From Treponema denticola (GTDB lineage Bacteria; Spirochaetota; Spirochaetia; Treponematales; Treponemataceae): a stretch of 64,000 nucleotides of DNA. The stretch is taken from positions 2,294,001-2,358,000 of the forward strand of contig NZ_CP051302.1 of assembly GCF_024181405.1 (NCBI RefSeq), read 5' to 3'. A model generated the notes under the pieces. It did no database searches. It was not told where the DNA came from and saw only the letters and a list, made by a program, of their open reading frames with translations. Both the position numbers and the translations under genes were made by a program. Shown here in pieces: positions 16,988-26,513 of the stretch (position 1 is the first letter of the stretch; each line of letters starts with the position of its first letter).

Positions 16988-18261
16988 AGATACTTCACTG
17001 CCTTGCACAATTACCGATGAAAACAGGAAGCGGGGTTTATTTTAGTACCCTCGTCGAAGGAATGATAAAAAAAGGACATGAAAATGCGGTTCTTTACGGT
17101 ACACAGCTTCCCTTTGCCGAAAAAACTTTTAATGAATCTTTACCCGATAAATTACAGAGAAGCGTAAAAGAATATCCCATCAAATTTTTATCCGATTATG
17201 TACAAGGAGAAAAAACCGTTTTTAATGCAGACATCCCTTTCCCGATTGCAGGAATGAGCGACATAATGCCCTATACCTCAACCGTTTATTCCGAAATGAA
17301 TGATGAGATGTATCAAAAATGGATTTCTGTTTTTGAAAAAACTCTTCTCCGTGCAAGAGAAGAATTTAATCCCGATGTCATTATAAGTCATCATCTTTTT
17401 ATTTTAACCTCTTTGGTAAAAAAAATATTTTCCGGCAAAAAAATAATAGGTATAAGTCACGGTACGGATATAAGGCAGATTAAAAAAAATCTTTGGATAA
17501 AGACACGGTACATACAAAACTTGGACAAGCTCGATTTATATTTTACCGTAAGCCCTAAGGATATTAACGAAGTGCAAACTATTTTTTCAGCACCGCCTAA
17601 AAAAATTAAATTGGCAGGAGGAGGCTTTAACCCCGACATTTTTAACGATAAGGATAGACATATCTTTGACGGAACATTTAAACTTTGCTATGCAGGAAAG
17701 ATATCCGATTCAAAGGGAGTGTTTGAACTTGCAAAAACTCTTCCGCTTATTTTAAAAAAATATCCTAATACGGAACTGACCTTGATAGGAAATGCAAGTG
17801 AAGAACAAAAAGCAGCTCTTTTAAAAAACGCAAACTACAGTGAAAATTTAAAAATAGTAAATGCTTCATCTCAAATATGTATGTGTAAAATTTTAAAACA
17901 AAACGATATTTTTATTTTGCCTTCGTACTATGAAGCCTTAGGTCTTGTCGCCGTTGAAGCCTTAGCCTGCGGCCTTTTTACAGTTACCACAGAAATTGAA
18001 GGACTTATAAACCTCCTCGGCGAAAAAATCAACACAAGCGGCATTATCGAATTTGTCAAACTTCCCCGCATTTACGATGTGGACAAGGCCTACGAAGAAG
18101 ATAAGCCCGCCTTTGTCGAAGCCCTTGCCGAAAAAATCATGCTTCAAATGGAAAGACTTAAATCTCAAGAGGATTTTTATTCCCCTGTTTCGGCAGAAAT
18201 AAAAAAACATTCTTGGGACAGCATTATCGATAGGGTTGAAGAAATGATATCGGGTATTTAA
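16984..18261 (+). CDS. Glycosyltransferase, GT4 family
   Basis: A 425-residue GT-B fold enzyme. The acceptor-side N-terminal domain starts with LHCLAQLPMKTGSGVYFSTL. The donor-side motif E-x7-E appears as YEALGLVAVEALACG near residue 318. It starts with TTG whose last two bases are part of the TGA of the ATPase gene, with GGGAG upstream. Family knowledge: GT4 enzymes transfer sugars from nucleotide donors to lipids, polysaccharides or proteins. Its inclusion in an iron-transport operon is by position only; the acceptor is unknown. Confidence 0.82.
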   Translation: MKILHCLAQLPMKTGSGVYFSTLVEGMIKKGHENAVLYGTQLPFAEKTFNESLPDKLQRSVKEYPIKFLSDYVQGEKTVFNADIPFPIAGMSDIMPYTSTVYSEMNDEMYQKWISVFEKTLLRAREEFNPDVIISHHLFILTSLVKKIFSGKKIIGISHGTDIRQIKKNLWIKTRYIQNLDKLDLYFTVSPKDINEVQTIFSAPPKKIKLAGGGFNPDIFNDKDRHIFDGTFKLCYAGKISDSKGVFELAKTLPLILKKYPNTELTLIGNASEEQKAALLKNANYSENLKIVNASSQICMCKILKQNDIFILPSYYEALGLVAVEALACGLFTVTTEIEGLINLLGEKINTSGIIEFVKLPRIYDVDKAYEEDKPAFVEALAEKIMLQMERLKSQEDFYSPVSAEIKKHSWDSIIDRVEEMISGI

Positions 18262-19304
18262 CTTTCATCATAAAACAAAACTATTTTTTCCATTAGACCT
18301 TTATCAACTTCAAAAAATTGTTTTTTGTCCAGATGTTTTTTAAAATACTCGGCTCGTATTTCAGGTGTAATTTCTACTTGCAAAGATTTTTTAAAACTTG
18401 TAAAATCTTCGCTGAGTCTTTTACCGTAACTTCTAGCTTCATCAGTATAATACAAATAACTATGTCCTCTATTATCATACTCGATAAAAGTGAATCGGGT
18501 ATTGTTTCCGAATTTTTTATAAAACCGTTTATAATTATTTTCAAAAGAAACGGTATCATCGTCAGAACTGTGAATAACCATTATCTTTGTATCGGAATTT
18601 TCGAATCCCTTTATGCAAGAATAATTTGCATATTTCCCGAATTTTATTTTTTCTATCAACGAAAAATAGGGCATAAAAAAGTTAATCCACTTTCCGATAA
18701 AGCTGCCTCCATTATCTTTTATCATACCGATCGAAGAGTTAAAACCCGAAACTGTCACAACCGCCGCTATGTCCTTATGTAAATTTAAAACACTTCCAAC
18801 GGAATAACCGCCCCAACTGTGTCCGAAAAGCATAATCGGTAAATTTTTAAATTCTTCATTTTCTTTTACAAACCTGATTGCATAGTCAAGGTCGATAATC
18901 CCCTGGGGCAAACCTCCAACTCCGCTTCCCTCACTTTCATCATTTCCTGTAGCATCATAAGAAAACACCAAATACCCGTTTCCTGCCAAATAATCTGCAA
19001 CATCCATATAGGAATTATGCCCTCCGCCTCCAAATCCGTGAGCTATTATTATAAGCCCCTTATAGCCGCTATCTTCTTTATAATATTTGTAAGCAGTAAG
19101 TTTTTGTCCCTTATTTGAAGTAAAAAAATATTTTTTTAATTTCAATCCTTCAAATTCTTCTACCTGCCGTTTCATATAGGAGGAGGTTGTATATCTTAAA
19201 CCGAAAGTATCTTGATAAATAAAGTAAGCAATACCCATAGGCAAAATAAAAAGAACAAACACAACAGCTGTTATCCATAAAATCAATTTTCTTTTTCCTT
19301 TCAT
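18258..19304 (-). CDS. Alpha/beta hydrolase with N-terminal membrane anchor
   Basis: A 348-residue protein. One N-terminal hydrophobic helix (ILWITAVVFVLFILPMGIAY) anchors or exports it. The catalytic nucleophile is in GHSWGG, the oxyanion region is AHGFGGGGHNS, and the late acid and base are seen as HSSDDDTVSF and NRGHSYLYY. Family knowledge: resembles serine peptidase or esterase-like hydrolases of the S9/S15 style; substrate unknown. It converges with the glycosyltransferase, overlapping by 4 bp. Confidence 0.8.
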   Translation of the reverse strand: MKGKRKLILWITAVVFVLFILPMGIAYFIYQDTFGLRYTTSSYMKRQVEEFEGLKLKKYFFTSNKGQKLTAYKYYKEDSGYKGLIIIAHGFGGGGHNSYMDVADYLAGNGYLVFSYDATGNDESEGSGVGGLPQGIIDLDYAIRFVKENEEFKNLPIMLFGHSWGGYSVGSVLNLHKDIAAVVTVSGFNSSIGMIKDNGGSFIGKWINFFMPYFSLIEKIKFGKYANYSCIKGFENSDTKIMVIHSSDDDTVSFENNYKRFYKKFGNNTRFTFIEYDNRGHSYLYYTDEARSYGKRLSEDFTSFKKSLQVEITPEIRAEYFKKHLDKKQFFEVDKGLMEKIVLFYDES

Positions 19305-19343
19305 ATAAAACCTTCTTTATATAATCTTTATTCGTGCGGAGGG

Positions 19344-19384
19344 TTTAATACCCCGACGCTTGCGTCGTAACGAAGGGTATTAAA
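19344..19384. repeat. Palindromic repeat A
   Basis: Outer arms TTTAATACCC (19344-19353) and GGGTATTAAA (19375-19384) are perfectly complementary. A second small stem, GACGC / GCGTC, lies inside. It shares its GACGC-GCGTC core with repeat B 30 bp downstream. Likely one copy of a dispersed palindromic repeat family. Confidence 0.6.
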
Positions 19385-19410
19385 GCCGACTGCAACCACC
19401 TTATGAGAAC

Positions 19411-19443
19411 AACATAGTCCGACGCTCTGCGTCGGGGTATGTT
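19411..19443. repeat. Palindromic repeat B
   Basis: AACATA-two mismatches-CCGACGC pairs with its reverse complement across the loop at 19426-19428. The core is the same as repeat A. Together the two sit between the convergently unrelated hydrolase start (19304) and the murD end (19477) and could help terminate murD transcription. Confidence 0.6.
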
Positions 19444-19476
19444 GATTTCTTGGTATCAAACCTTAATCAAATTCTA

Positions 19477-20907
19477 TCAGCAAAATATTTCTTTTACCTT
19501 TTCTTTGAATGTATTGCCGCGGTCGAATTCGTTTTTAAACATGCCGAAGGAGGCTGCACCCGGCGATAGAATTACGACATCGCCTTTTTCTGCGTTTTCT
19601 TTTAATGAAAACAAAAGAGAGTCCAAGCTGTCAAAGGGGCCATTATATTCAATAGCCTTTTCTTTAAGGAGAGGAATTAAAAGGTCTGTTCCCGTTCCTG
19701 CAAGAAGATATAGGCTTTTGGCAAGATTTGCTTTTTCGGCAAGCGGAATAAAATTTAAGTTTTTATTTGTTCCGCCGCAAATTAAGATGGGCGGCTTATC
19801 AAAAGCTTCTAAGGCGGCAGCAGATGCTTCGGGAATTGTAGCGGCCGTATCATTATAAAATTTTATTCCGTTTGTTTCATAAAAAAATTCCAATCGATGT
19901 TCAATACCCGAATACTCGTCCATAAATTTACGGATAAATTCGGATTGCTCTTTGATGTTATTGTTTTTTAAATTTTCAGGCTTATGAATTTTTTGATAAA
20001 GCAGAAGAGCAAGACCTGCATTCAAGACATTTTGTTTAAGTTTAAGCCCGGGAACTTTTGCATCCTTTGAAAGTAAAAGCCTTTCTACATCACTTAAATT
20101 GCAAAGGCCTTCTTGGTTCTTATTAAAAAAAACTCCTCGATATTCTTTAGCCGGTTTTTTTTCACTGTACCAAAAAACATTTGCTCTTGTTTCTTCTGCA
20201 AAAATTTTTCCCCAGCCGTCATCAAAATTACAGATTAGATAATCCGCTTCATCCATATTTTCATAGATTATTTTTTTATCGGCAACATATTTTTCCATTG
20301 TGCCGTACCAGTTTAAGTGGTCGGGCATTATGGGCGTAATAATCGCAATCTTAGGCTTAAGCAGTTTTTTATTTTTTAAATCGGCAAGCTGCCAACTGGA
20401 GAGCTCCAAAACCACAGGCGTATCGCAAGAGGTTTCTTCAAAAAAACTTAAAGGGCTGACCGTAATGTTCCCGCCCAAAAAAGCATTGTACCCTAACTTT
20501 TTAAACCCGTAATAAAGGGCACTTACCGTAGAGGATTTTCCCTTGCTTCCCGTTACCGCCAAAATCGGAGCCTTTGAAAGAAAAAGAAAAACCGAAACAT
20601 CTGACTCTATTTGTTTTGCGGCTTCTAAAAAAACATTTCCTTCAAGTTTTACGCCTGGATTTTTGATGACAAGATCGGCTTCCCTAAAATCCTCTATTCT
20701 ATGTTCACCCAACACAAATCGAATATTCTTAAAAGCAGAAAGTTTCTCGATTGATGGTCTTAATTCTTCCGAAGTTTTTAAATCCGTTACCGTAACCTCG
20801 GCTCCATATCGGGCAAAAAATTGGGCAGTCGCAAGCCCTCCCCCATTTAGCCCAAGCCCCATAACGGTTACTTTTTTATTCTTTATATTTTCTAAGCTTA
20901 TTTGCAT
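19477..20907 (-). CDS. murD: UDP-N-acetylmuramoyl-L-alanine:D-glutamate ligase
   Basis: A 476-residue Mur ligase. It adds D-glutamate to UDP-MurNAc-L-Ala in the cytoplasm during peptidoglycan synthesis. The N-terminal UDP-binding domain has VTVMGLGLNGGGLATAQFF, the ATP site reads AVTGSKGKSSTVSAL, and late motifs include FYNDTAATIPEA and LICGGTNKN. ATG 20907 is chosen because the family begins just before the VTVMGLG strand. A TATAAT ends only 7 bases before this ATG and there is no ribosome binding site, so the mRNA may be leaderless. No other dcw-cluster gene is near. Confidence 0.92.
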   Translation of the reverse strand: MQISLENIKNKKVTVMGLGLNGGGLATAQFFARYGAEVTVTDLKTSEELRPSIEKLSAFKNIRFVLGEHRIEDFREADLVIKNPGVKLEGNVFLEAAKQIESDVSVFLFLSKAPILAVTGSKGKSSTVSALYYGFKKLGYNAFLGGNITVSPLSFFEETSCDTPVVLELSSWQLADLKNKKLLKPKIAIITPIMPDHLNWYGTMEKYVADKKIIYENMDEADYLICNFDDGWGKIFAEETRANVFWYSEKKPAKEYRGVFFNKNQEGLCNLSDVERLLLSKDAKVPGLKLKQNVLNAGLALLLYQKIHKPENLKNNNIKEQSEFIRKFMDEYSGIEHRLEFFYETNGIKFYNDTAATIPEASAAALEAFDKPPILICGGTNKNLNFIPLAEKANLAKSLYLLAGTGTDLLIPLLKEKAIEYNGPFDSLDSLLFSLKENAEKGDVVILSPGAASFGMFKNEFDRGNTFKEKVKEIFC

Positions 20908-20994
20908 AGCAATCATTATAACAAAAAATTTTAGGAAGTACCAGATGATGAGGAATGGATAAATGAAAGATAGGGTTCGAATAAACAAAACGTA

Positions 20995-21024
20995 TTGAAT
21001 AAAGATCCAAATTCATTATATAAT
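20995..21024 (+). promoter_or_regulatory. Promoter for the type I restriction operon
   Basis: TTGAAT (20995-21000), 18-bp spacer, TATAAT (21019-21024). The hsdM start codon follows at 21058 with GAAAGG as a weak binding site. This is the only clear promoter in the 9-kb operon. Confidence 0.6.
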
Positions 21025-21057
21025 ATATTATTTATAAAATAATGAAAGGCTTATAAA

Positions 21058-23673
21058 ATGGCGGTTAGAAAAAGCGAATTATATGGTAGTTTGTGGGCAG
21101 GCTGCGATAGTCTGAGAGGCGGGATGGACAGCTCTCAGTACAAAGATTATATTTTAACACTATTATTTGTAAAATATGTATCTGACAAATACAAAGATAT
21201 GCCCTACGGTGAAATTGAAATCCCCGAAGGGGGCAGCTTTGATGATATGCTTGCTCTACGCGGCAAAAAAGGAATAGGAGAAGGCATAGATAAAGTTATA
21301 GCAAAACTAGCCGAAGCGAACGATCTTCGAGGCATAATAGATAATGCGTATTTTAATGATCCAACAAAATTCGGATCCGGACAAGAGATGGTAGATAAGC
21401 TTACCGAATTGCTTTCAATATTTTGCGATAAAATGCCAAACTTCGGTAAGAATAAAGCCGAAGGAGATGATATTATAGGAGATGCCTATGAATATCTTAT
21501 GAAAAATTTTGCAACAGAAAGCGGGAAAAGTAAAGGGCAATTTTATACACCAGCCGAAGTTTCCCGTATTCTTGCTCACGTTATAGGTATAGAAAAAGCA
21601 AAATCCGGAGAAAGCACCTTATATGATCCTGCCTGCGGGTCGGGCTCCCTCCTTATCCGTGCGGCCGAAACAGCACCTCCCAATGTAGCAGTCTTTGGAC
21701 AAGAAAAAGATATTACAACAGCAGGTCTTGCCAAGATGAATCTTGTACTACATAATGTAGCAACGGCAGAAATAAAAAGCGGCAATACATTTTCAGAACC
21801 CAAATATAAAAAACATGATAATGAAACGGCACTACGTCAGTTTGACTTTGCCGTAGTTAATCCGCCTTTTTCCGATAAAAACTGGACTCACGGTTTACAG
21901 GATTTTGGACGTTTTGACGGATATGAAGAAAGACCTCCTGAAAAAAACGGTGATTTTGCATGGCTTCTTCACGTTATAAAATCACTTAAGAGAAATGGAA
22001 AAGCCGCTGTTATCCTTCCTCATGGAGTATTATTTCGAGGAAATGCCGAAGCCTCAATAAGGAAAGCCCTTATAAAAAAAGGTTTTATAAAAGGTATCAT
22101 AGGACTTCCTCCAAACCTGTTTTATGGAACCGGAATACCGGCTTGCATAATTGTTATTGATAAAGAAAATGCAGAAAAGCGAAAGGGAATTTTTATCATT
22201 GATGCAAGTAAGGATTTTATAAAAGACAATGATAAAAACCGTTTACGAGAACGGGATATATATAAAATTACTACAGTATTTAATAATAAAAAAGAATTGC
22301 CTTATTACTCGCGTTTTGTTTTCATCGATGAAATTGAACAAAATGATTATAATCTTAATATACCGAGATATATTCAAAACGGAACATCCGAAGAGGTACA
22401 AAACATTGAAGCTCATCTAAGAGGCGGAATTCCTTCAGAAGATATTGAAAATTTATCTGCATATTGGGACACATTTCCTCAATTAAAGAGCTCTCTTTTT
22501 AAACCGTTGCGGGATGATTTTTGCTCACTTGCAGCAGAAAAAGACAGCCTCTATGGAGTAATTGAAGACGATAAAGATTTTTCAAACTATGCGGATATTA
22601 TTGAAACCGCGTTTGAAAAATGGAAGCGGAAGGCAAAAAAACATCTGTCTAGTATAACCAATGATACAAAACCTAAAGAGCTTATCCGCTTGCTTGCAGA
22701 GTTGCTGATTAAAGAATATGAATCCGTTCATCTTATTGATAAATATGATGTTTATGAAGTATTGCTTTCGTATTGGAACAACACAATGAGCGATGATGTC
22801 TATCTTATTATGCAAGACGGTTATTCTGTAATACGGGAGATAGATATTTTTACAAAAGCAAGTACAAACAAGAACAATGGAAAAGAAAAAACAATTGAAA
22901 CCGGTTGGGACGGTAAGGTCATTTCTAAAGGACTTGTAATAGAGATGTTTTTTCTTAAAGAAAAAACGGAAATAGATAAGATAGAAAAAGTTATTGATAC
23001 CGTTCAGGGAGAATTGAATGAAATACTTGAGAATATAGATGAAGATTCGGTTATCAATGAATGTTTGACCGATAAAAAAAACTTAGATAAAACACTTTTA
23101 AATTTAAAGATATCTGAAATACGATCTTTTATCATTAATGATGAAATAAAAGCCTTAGTTGAACTTCAAAATTCGGAAAAACCTAAAAAAAAGGAAGTGC
23201 TTGCATATATAACTAAAAATCCTTTATGTAAAAATGCTGTAACCGATAAAGGAACTATTACGACTGCAAGCATCAATAACCGTATTGAAGAAATAAGGGA
23301 TGCTTTATCTGTTCCTGAAGAACATGCTGAGGACTATGCTTTATTGTGCAAAGCGCAAAACAAGTCCGAATTGATAGAAGAAAATACAAAATTGCTAAAA
23401 GCACTCCGTACAGCCTTAGATGAAAGGGTTCGTAAGCATTACGCCAACCTGTCTGATGAAGAATGTATCAAACTATTGCTTGATTTAAAATGGTTCCGCT
23501 CAATTTCAAACGGAATCTACGAACTGTATGAGGCTGTAAATCATCATCTGTCCGAACGGATTGGCGAACTTGCCGAACGCTATGACCAAACTCTTCCCGA
23601 ACTTGAAAAAGAAACAGCATTACTTGAAAACAAGGTAAAATCACATTTACAAAAGATGGGGTTTGTATGGTAG
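21058..23673 (+). CDS. hsdM: Type I restriction-modification methyltransferase, long form
   Basis: Methylates adenine in the target half-sites. The N-terminal helical domain (about residues 10-140) precedes the methylase core: S-adenosylmethionine site DPACGSGSLL at residue 190 and catalytic NPPF at residue 268. At 871 residues it is far longer than the usual ~500; residues from about 470 form an extension rich in Lys and Glu with predicted coiled-coil segments (for example TEIDKIEKVIDTVQGELNEI). Long HsdM proteins of this kind occur in many bacteria, but the role of the extension is not known. It overlaps hsdS by 7 bp. Confidence 0.93.
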   Translation: MAVRKSELYGSLWAGCDSLRGGMDSSQYKDYILTLLFVKYVSDKYKDMPYGEIEIPEGGSFDDMLALRGKKGIGEGIDKVIAKLAEANDLRGIIDNAYFNDPTKFGSGQEMVDKLTELLSIFCDKMPNFGKNKAEGDDIIGDAYEYLMKNFATESGKSKGQFYTPAEVSRILAHVIGIEKAKSGESTLYDPACGSGSLLIRAAETAPPNVAVFGQEKDITTAGLAKMNLVLHNVATAEIKSGNTFSEPKYKKHDNETALRQFDFAVVNPPFSDKNWTHGLQDFGRFDGYEERPPEKNGDFAWLLHVIKSLKRNGKAAVILPHGVLFRGNAEASIRKALIKKGFIKGIIGLPPNLFYGTGIPACIIVIDKENAEKRKGIFIIDASKDFIKDNDKNRLRERDIYKITTVFNNKKELPYYSRFVFIDEIEQNDYNLNIPRYIQNGTSEEVQNIEAHLRGGIPSEDIENLSAYWDTFPQLKSSLFKPLRDDFCSLAAEKDSLYGVIEDDKDFSNYADIIETAFEKWKRKAKKHLSSITNDTKPKELIRLLAELLIKEYESVHLIDKYDVYEVLLSYWNNTMSDDVYLIMQDGYSVIREIDIFTKASTNKNNGKEKTIETGWDGKVISKGLVIEMFFLKEKTEIDKIEKVIDTVQGELNEILENIDEDSVINECLTDKKNLDKTLLNLKISEIRSFIINDEIKALVELQNSEKPKKKEVLAYITKNPLCKNAVTDKGTITTASINNRIEEIRDALSVPEEHAEDYALLCKAQNKSELIEENTKLLKALRTALDERVRKHYANLSDEECIKLLLDLKWFRSISNGIYELYEAVNHHLSERIGELAERYDQTLPELEKETALLENKVKSHLQKMGFVW

Positions 23674-25490
23674 TACCTGAAGGATGGGAACAAGTTACAT
23701 TAGAAAGTATATGTCTACCTGATGGGTTAATTAGAGGACCTTTTGGAGGTTCTCTAAAAAAGGAAATATTCTTAAAAAAAGGCTACAAAATATATGAACA
23801 GAAAAATGCTATATATGCCTCTATAAGAATAGGAACATATTATATTTCTCCCGATAAATATAGAGAACTAAATAGGTTTGCTGTTACTAGTGGTGATTTT
23901 ATTGTCAGTTGTTCTGGAACGATAGGATGTATATATGAGCTTCCAATGAATTCACCCAAAGGTGTAATTAACCAAGCTTTGCTAAAAATTACCATTGATT
24001 ATTCAAAAATAGATAAAGAATTCTTTCGCCAGTATTTTATATCTTCAATATTTCAAAAAACAATTATTGATGATACTCAAGGTGGTGCAATGCAAAATCT
24101 GGTTGGAATGAGTAAATTTAAAAAAACACTTTTTCTCATCCCTCAAAATATATCTGAACAACGCCGCATTGCAGAAGTCTTATCCGATACAGATACTTAT
24201 ATAAGCTCTTTAAAAAAACTCATTACAAAAAAAGAATCTGTAAAACAAGGGGTAATGCAGAAATTACTTACCGGTAAAAAACGATTGCCGGATTTCAGCG
24301 GTGAATGGGTAGAAAAGAGATTAGGGGAATTTAATATACGTAAAGGAGAAGTAATAACAAAAGCTACAGCAACCATTGGTAATATTCCTGTCGTTGCTGG
24401 AGGCAAAACTATCACATATTATACAAATAAATATAATAGAGAATCAAACACAATTACCATAAGTGCATCTGGTGCTAATGCGGGCTTTGTTAATTTTTGG
24501 AAATGCAGAATTTTTGCTTCAGACTGTTCTACCATTGAAAAACAATCTGAATATAATATTGAACATGTATATTATTCACTTTTAAATAAACAAGACGATT
24601 TATATAAATGTCAAACTGGTGGGGCTCAACCACATGTACAACCATCTGACATATCCTCATTGATTATCTTAGTTCCTCCAACTCTTGCCGAACAAACAGC
24701 AATAGCAAATATCCTTTCCGATATGGATCAAGAAATCGAAGCTTTAAAAAAGAAATTAAAAAAAGTAGAATCCATAAAACAAGGGATGATGCAAAAACTT
24801 CTTACAGGAGATATTCGACTCTTGGAAGGAACAGAGGATATTAAAGAAGAGAGCCTTTCCAAACCAAAACTGCAGAATAAGAATCTATATGCAGCGAAAA
24901 AAGTTTACAGCTATAAAACGACCGGAAGACACAGTAAAGGATTTGATGATGCAGTCATGATTGCCGGTATTGTAAATGCTCTTTATTCGCCTCAGTATCC
25001 TCTAGGAAGAAAAAAATTACAAAAGTGTTTATACCTTTTACGCCGTTATCAAGAACAAAGTACGGAAGAATTTAAGAAAAAGGCTGCCGGTCCTTATGCA
25101 GATGAAATTAGATATAAAGGCGGGGAACCTATAGCTATAAAGTCAAAATATATTATTTCACATAAAGGTACAAAAGGAACAATATTTAGTATCGGAAATA
25201 ATATAAATCAAGCTCTGGAATATATTAATCGTTGGAATATGCAAGCAGATATAGAATGGGTAAAGAAAACACTTAAATTTGAAAAGGTTGATAAGCTGGA
25301 ATTATGGGCAACTGTTGATATGGCTATCTGTGATTTAAAATCTTCAAAAATACCGATTTCAGTCGCTTCAATAAAGAATTTGATAGCAACAAATAAAGAG
25401 TGGAGCAAAAAGTTGGAAAAACCTATGTTTTCCGATAAAAACATTGCAGACGCTATCACTATACTTCAAGCCTTATTTATAAAGGGGTAA
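23667..25490 (+). CDS. hsdS: Type I specificity subunit with an extra C-terminal domain
   Basis: Recognises the bipartite DNA target. Two target-recognition domains (about residues 1-160 and 210-340) are each followed by the conserved helical spacer: EQRRIAEVLSDTD with KQGVMQKLLTG near 164-205 and EQTAIANILSDMD with KQGMMQKLLTG near 341-385. Usual HsdS is about 400 residues; here a further ~180 residues begin near 425 and include LGRKKLQKCLYLLRRYQEQ and KKAAGPYADEIRYKGGEP. That extra part resembles domains found fused to some HsdS proteins and, more loosely, the SocA/Panacea fold. Confidence 0.9.
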   Translation: MVVPEGWEQVTLESICLPDGLIRGPFGGSLKKEIFLKKGYKIYEQKNAIYASIRIGTYYISPDKYRELNRFAVTSGDFIVSCSGTIGCIYELPMNSPKGVINQALLKITIDYSKIDKEFFRQYFISSIFQKTIIDDTQGGAMQNLVGMSKFKKTLFLIPQNISEQRRIAEVLSDTDTYISSLKKLITKKESVKQGVMQKLLTGKKRLPDFSGEWVEKRLGEFNIRKGEVITKATATIGNIPVVAGGKTITYYTNKYNRESNTITISASGANAGFVNFWKCRIFASDCSTIEKQSEYNIEHVYYSLLNKQDDLYKCQTGGAQPHVQPSDISSLIILVPPTLAEQTAIANILSDMDQEIEALKKKLKKVESIKQGMMQKLLTGDIRLLEGTEDIKEESLSKPKLQNKNLYAAKKVYSYKTTGRHSKGFDDAVMIAGIVNALYSPQYPLGRKKLQKCLYLLRRYQEQSTEEFKKKAAGPYADEIRYKGGEPIAIKSKYIISHKGTKGTIFSIGNNINQALEYINRWNMQADIEWVKKTLKFEKVDKLELWATVDMAICDLKSSKIPISVASIKNLIATNKEWSKKLEKPMFSDKNIADAITILQALFIKG

Positions 25491-25493
25491 ACC

Positions 25494-26513
25494 ATGAATG
25501 AAAAACACGGCGAAGTAATCATTTATACAAGCGATGACGGAGTTACAAAGATAAACGTAAACTTACATGATGAAACGGTCTGGCTCTCTCTCGATCAAAT
25601 GGCGGAGCTTTTCCAAAGAGATAAATCTACTATTTCACGGCATATCAAAAATATTTTTACCGAAGGTGAATTACAAGAACATTCAGTTGTTGCAAAATTT
25701 GCAACAACTGCTGCCGACGGTAAAATATATCAGGTAGACTATTACAATCTTGATGTTATTATTTCGGTAGGTTACCGCGTAAAATCCCTAGCCGGAACAC
25801 GCTTTCGTATTTGGGCAAACTCCATATTGAAAGAATATATCAAAAAAGGTTTTGCTATAGATGATGAACGATTGAAAGGAAACGGCGGAGGAAGCTATTG
25901 GAAAGAGCTGCTTGACCGTATTCGGGATATTCGTTCATCCGAAAAAATACTTTATCGTCAAGTGCTCGATCTTTATGCAACCAGTATCGACTATGATCCA
26001 AAGAGTGAAGAGTCTCTCGCCTTTTTTAAGATTGTGCAAAATAAACTGCATTATGCAGCTCACGGACATACCGCAGCAGAAGTTATTTATGACAGAGCCG
26101 ATGCTGAAAAGCCGTTTATGGGACTTAAAGCTTTTTCGGGAGAACTTCCAGTTCGTAAAGATATCGGCATTGCAAAAAATTATTTAGATGAAGAAGAACT
26201 GAAAATCCTTAACAATCTTGTATCGGGTTATTTCGATATTGCGGAAATCAATGCCATTGAACACCGCCCCATGTATATGCAGGATTATATTGAACAGCTT
26301 GATGCAGTATTGACTTCCGGCAAAAGAAAACTGCTTGAAGGAGCCGGACGAGTAAGCCATGAACAAGCTGTAAAAAAGGCGGAAAAAGAATACCGCAAAT
26401 ATCAGACGGAGTCCTTAACTTCTGTTGAAAAAGCCTACTTAGACAGTTTAAAGAAGATAGAAAAAAAAGCGAAAAAAGCCTCTAAGTCGAAAAAGGAGAG
26501 TCCCAATGCCTAA
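25494..26513 (+). CDS. rhuM: RhuM family protein
   Basis: A 339-residue protein of the virulence RhuM family, commonly embedded in type I restriction operons. The N-terminus has a winged-helix-like motif (SLDQMAELFQRDKSTISRHI) and the signature FRIWANSILKEYIKKGFAID. The C-terminus is Lys-rich and helical. It begins 4 bp after hsdS and overlaps hsdR by 8 bp. Family knowledge: first noticed in a Salmonella pathogenicity island; its biochemical role in restriction loci is not settled. Confidence 0.9.
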   Translation: MNEKHGEVIIYTSDDGVTKINVNLHDETVWLSLDQMAELFQRDKSTISRHIKNIFTEGELQEHSVVAKFATTAADGKIYQVDYYNLDVIISVGYRVKSLAGTRFRIWANSILKEYIKKGFAIDDERLKGNGGGSYWKELLDRIRDIRSSEKILYRQVLDLYATSIDYDPKSEESLAFFKIVQNKLHYAAHGHTAAEVIYDRADAEKPFMGLKAFSGELPVRKDIGIAKNYLDEEELKILNNLVSGYFDIAEINAIEHRPMYMQDYIEQLDAVLTSGKRKLLEGAGRVSHEQAVKKAEKEYRKYQTESLTSVEKAYLDSLKKIEKKAKKASKSKKESPNA

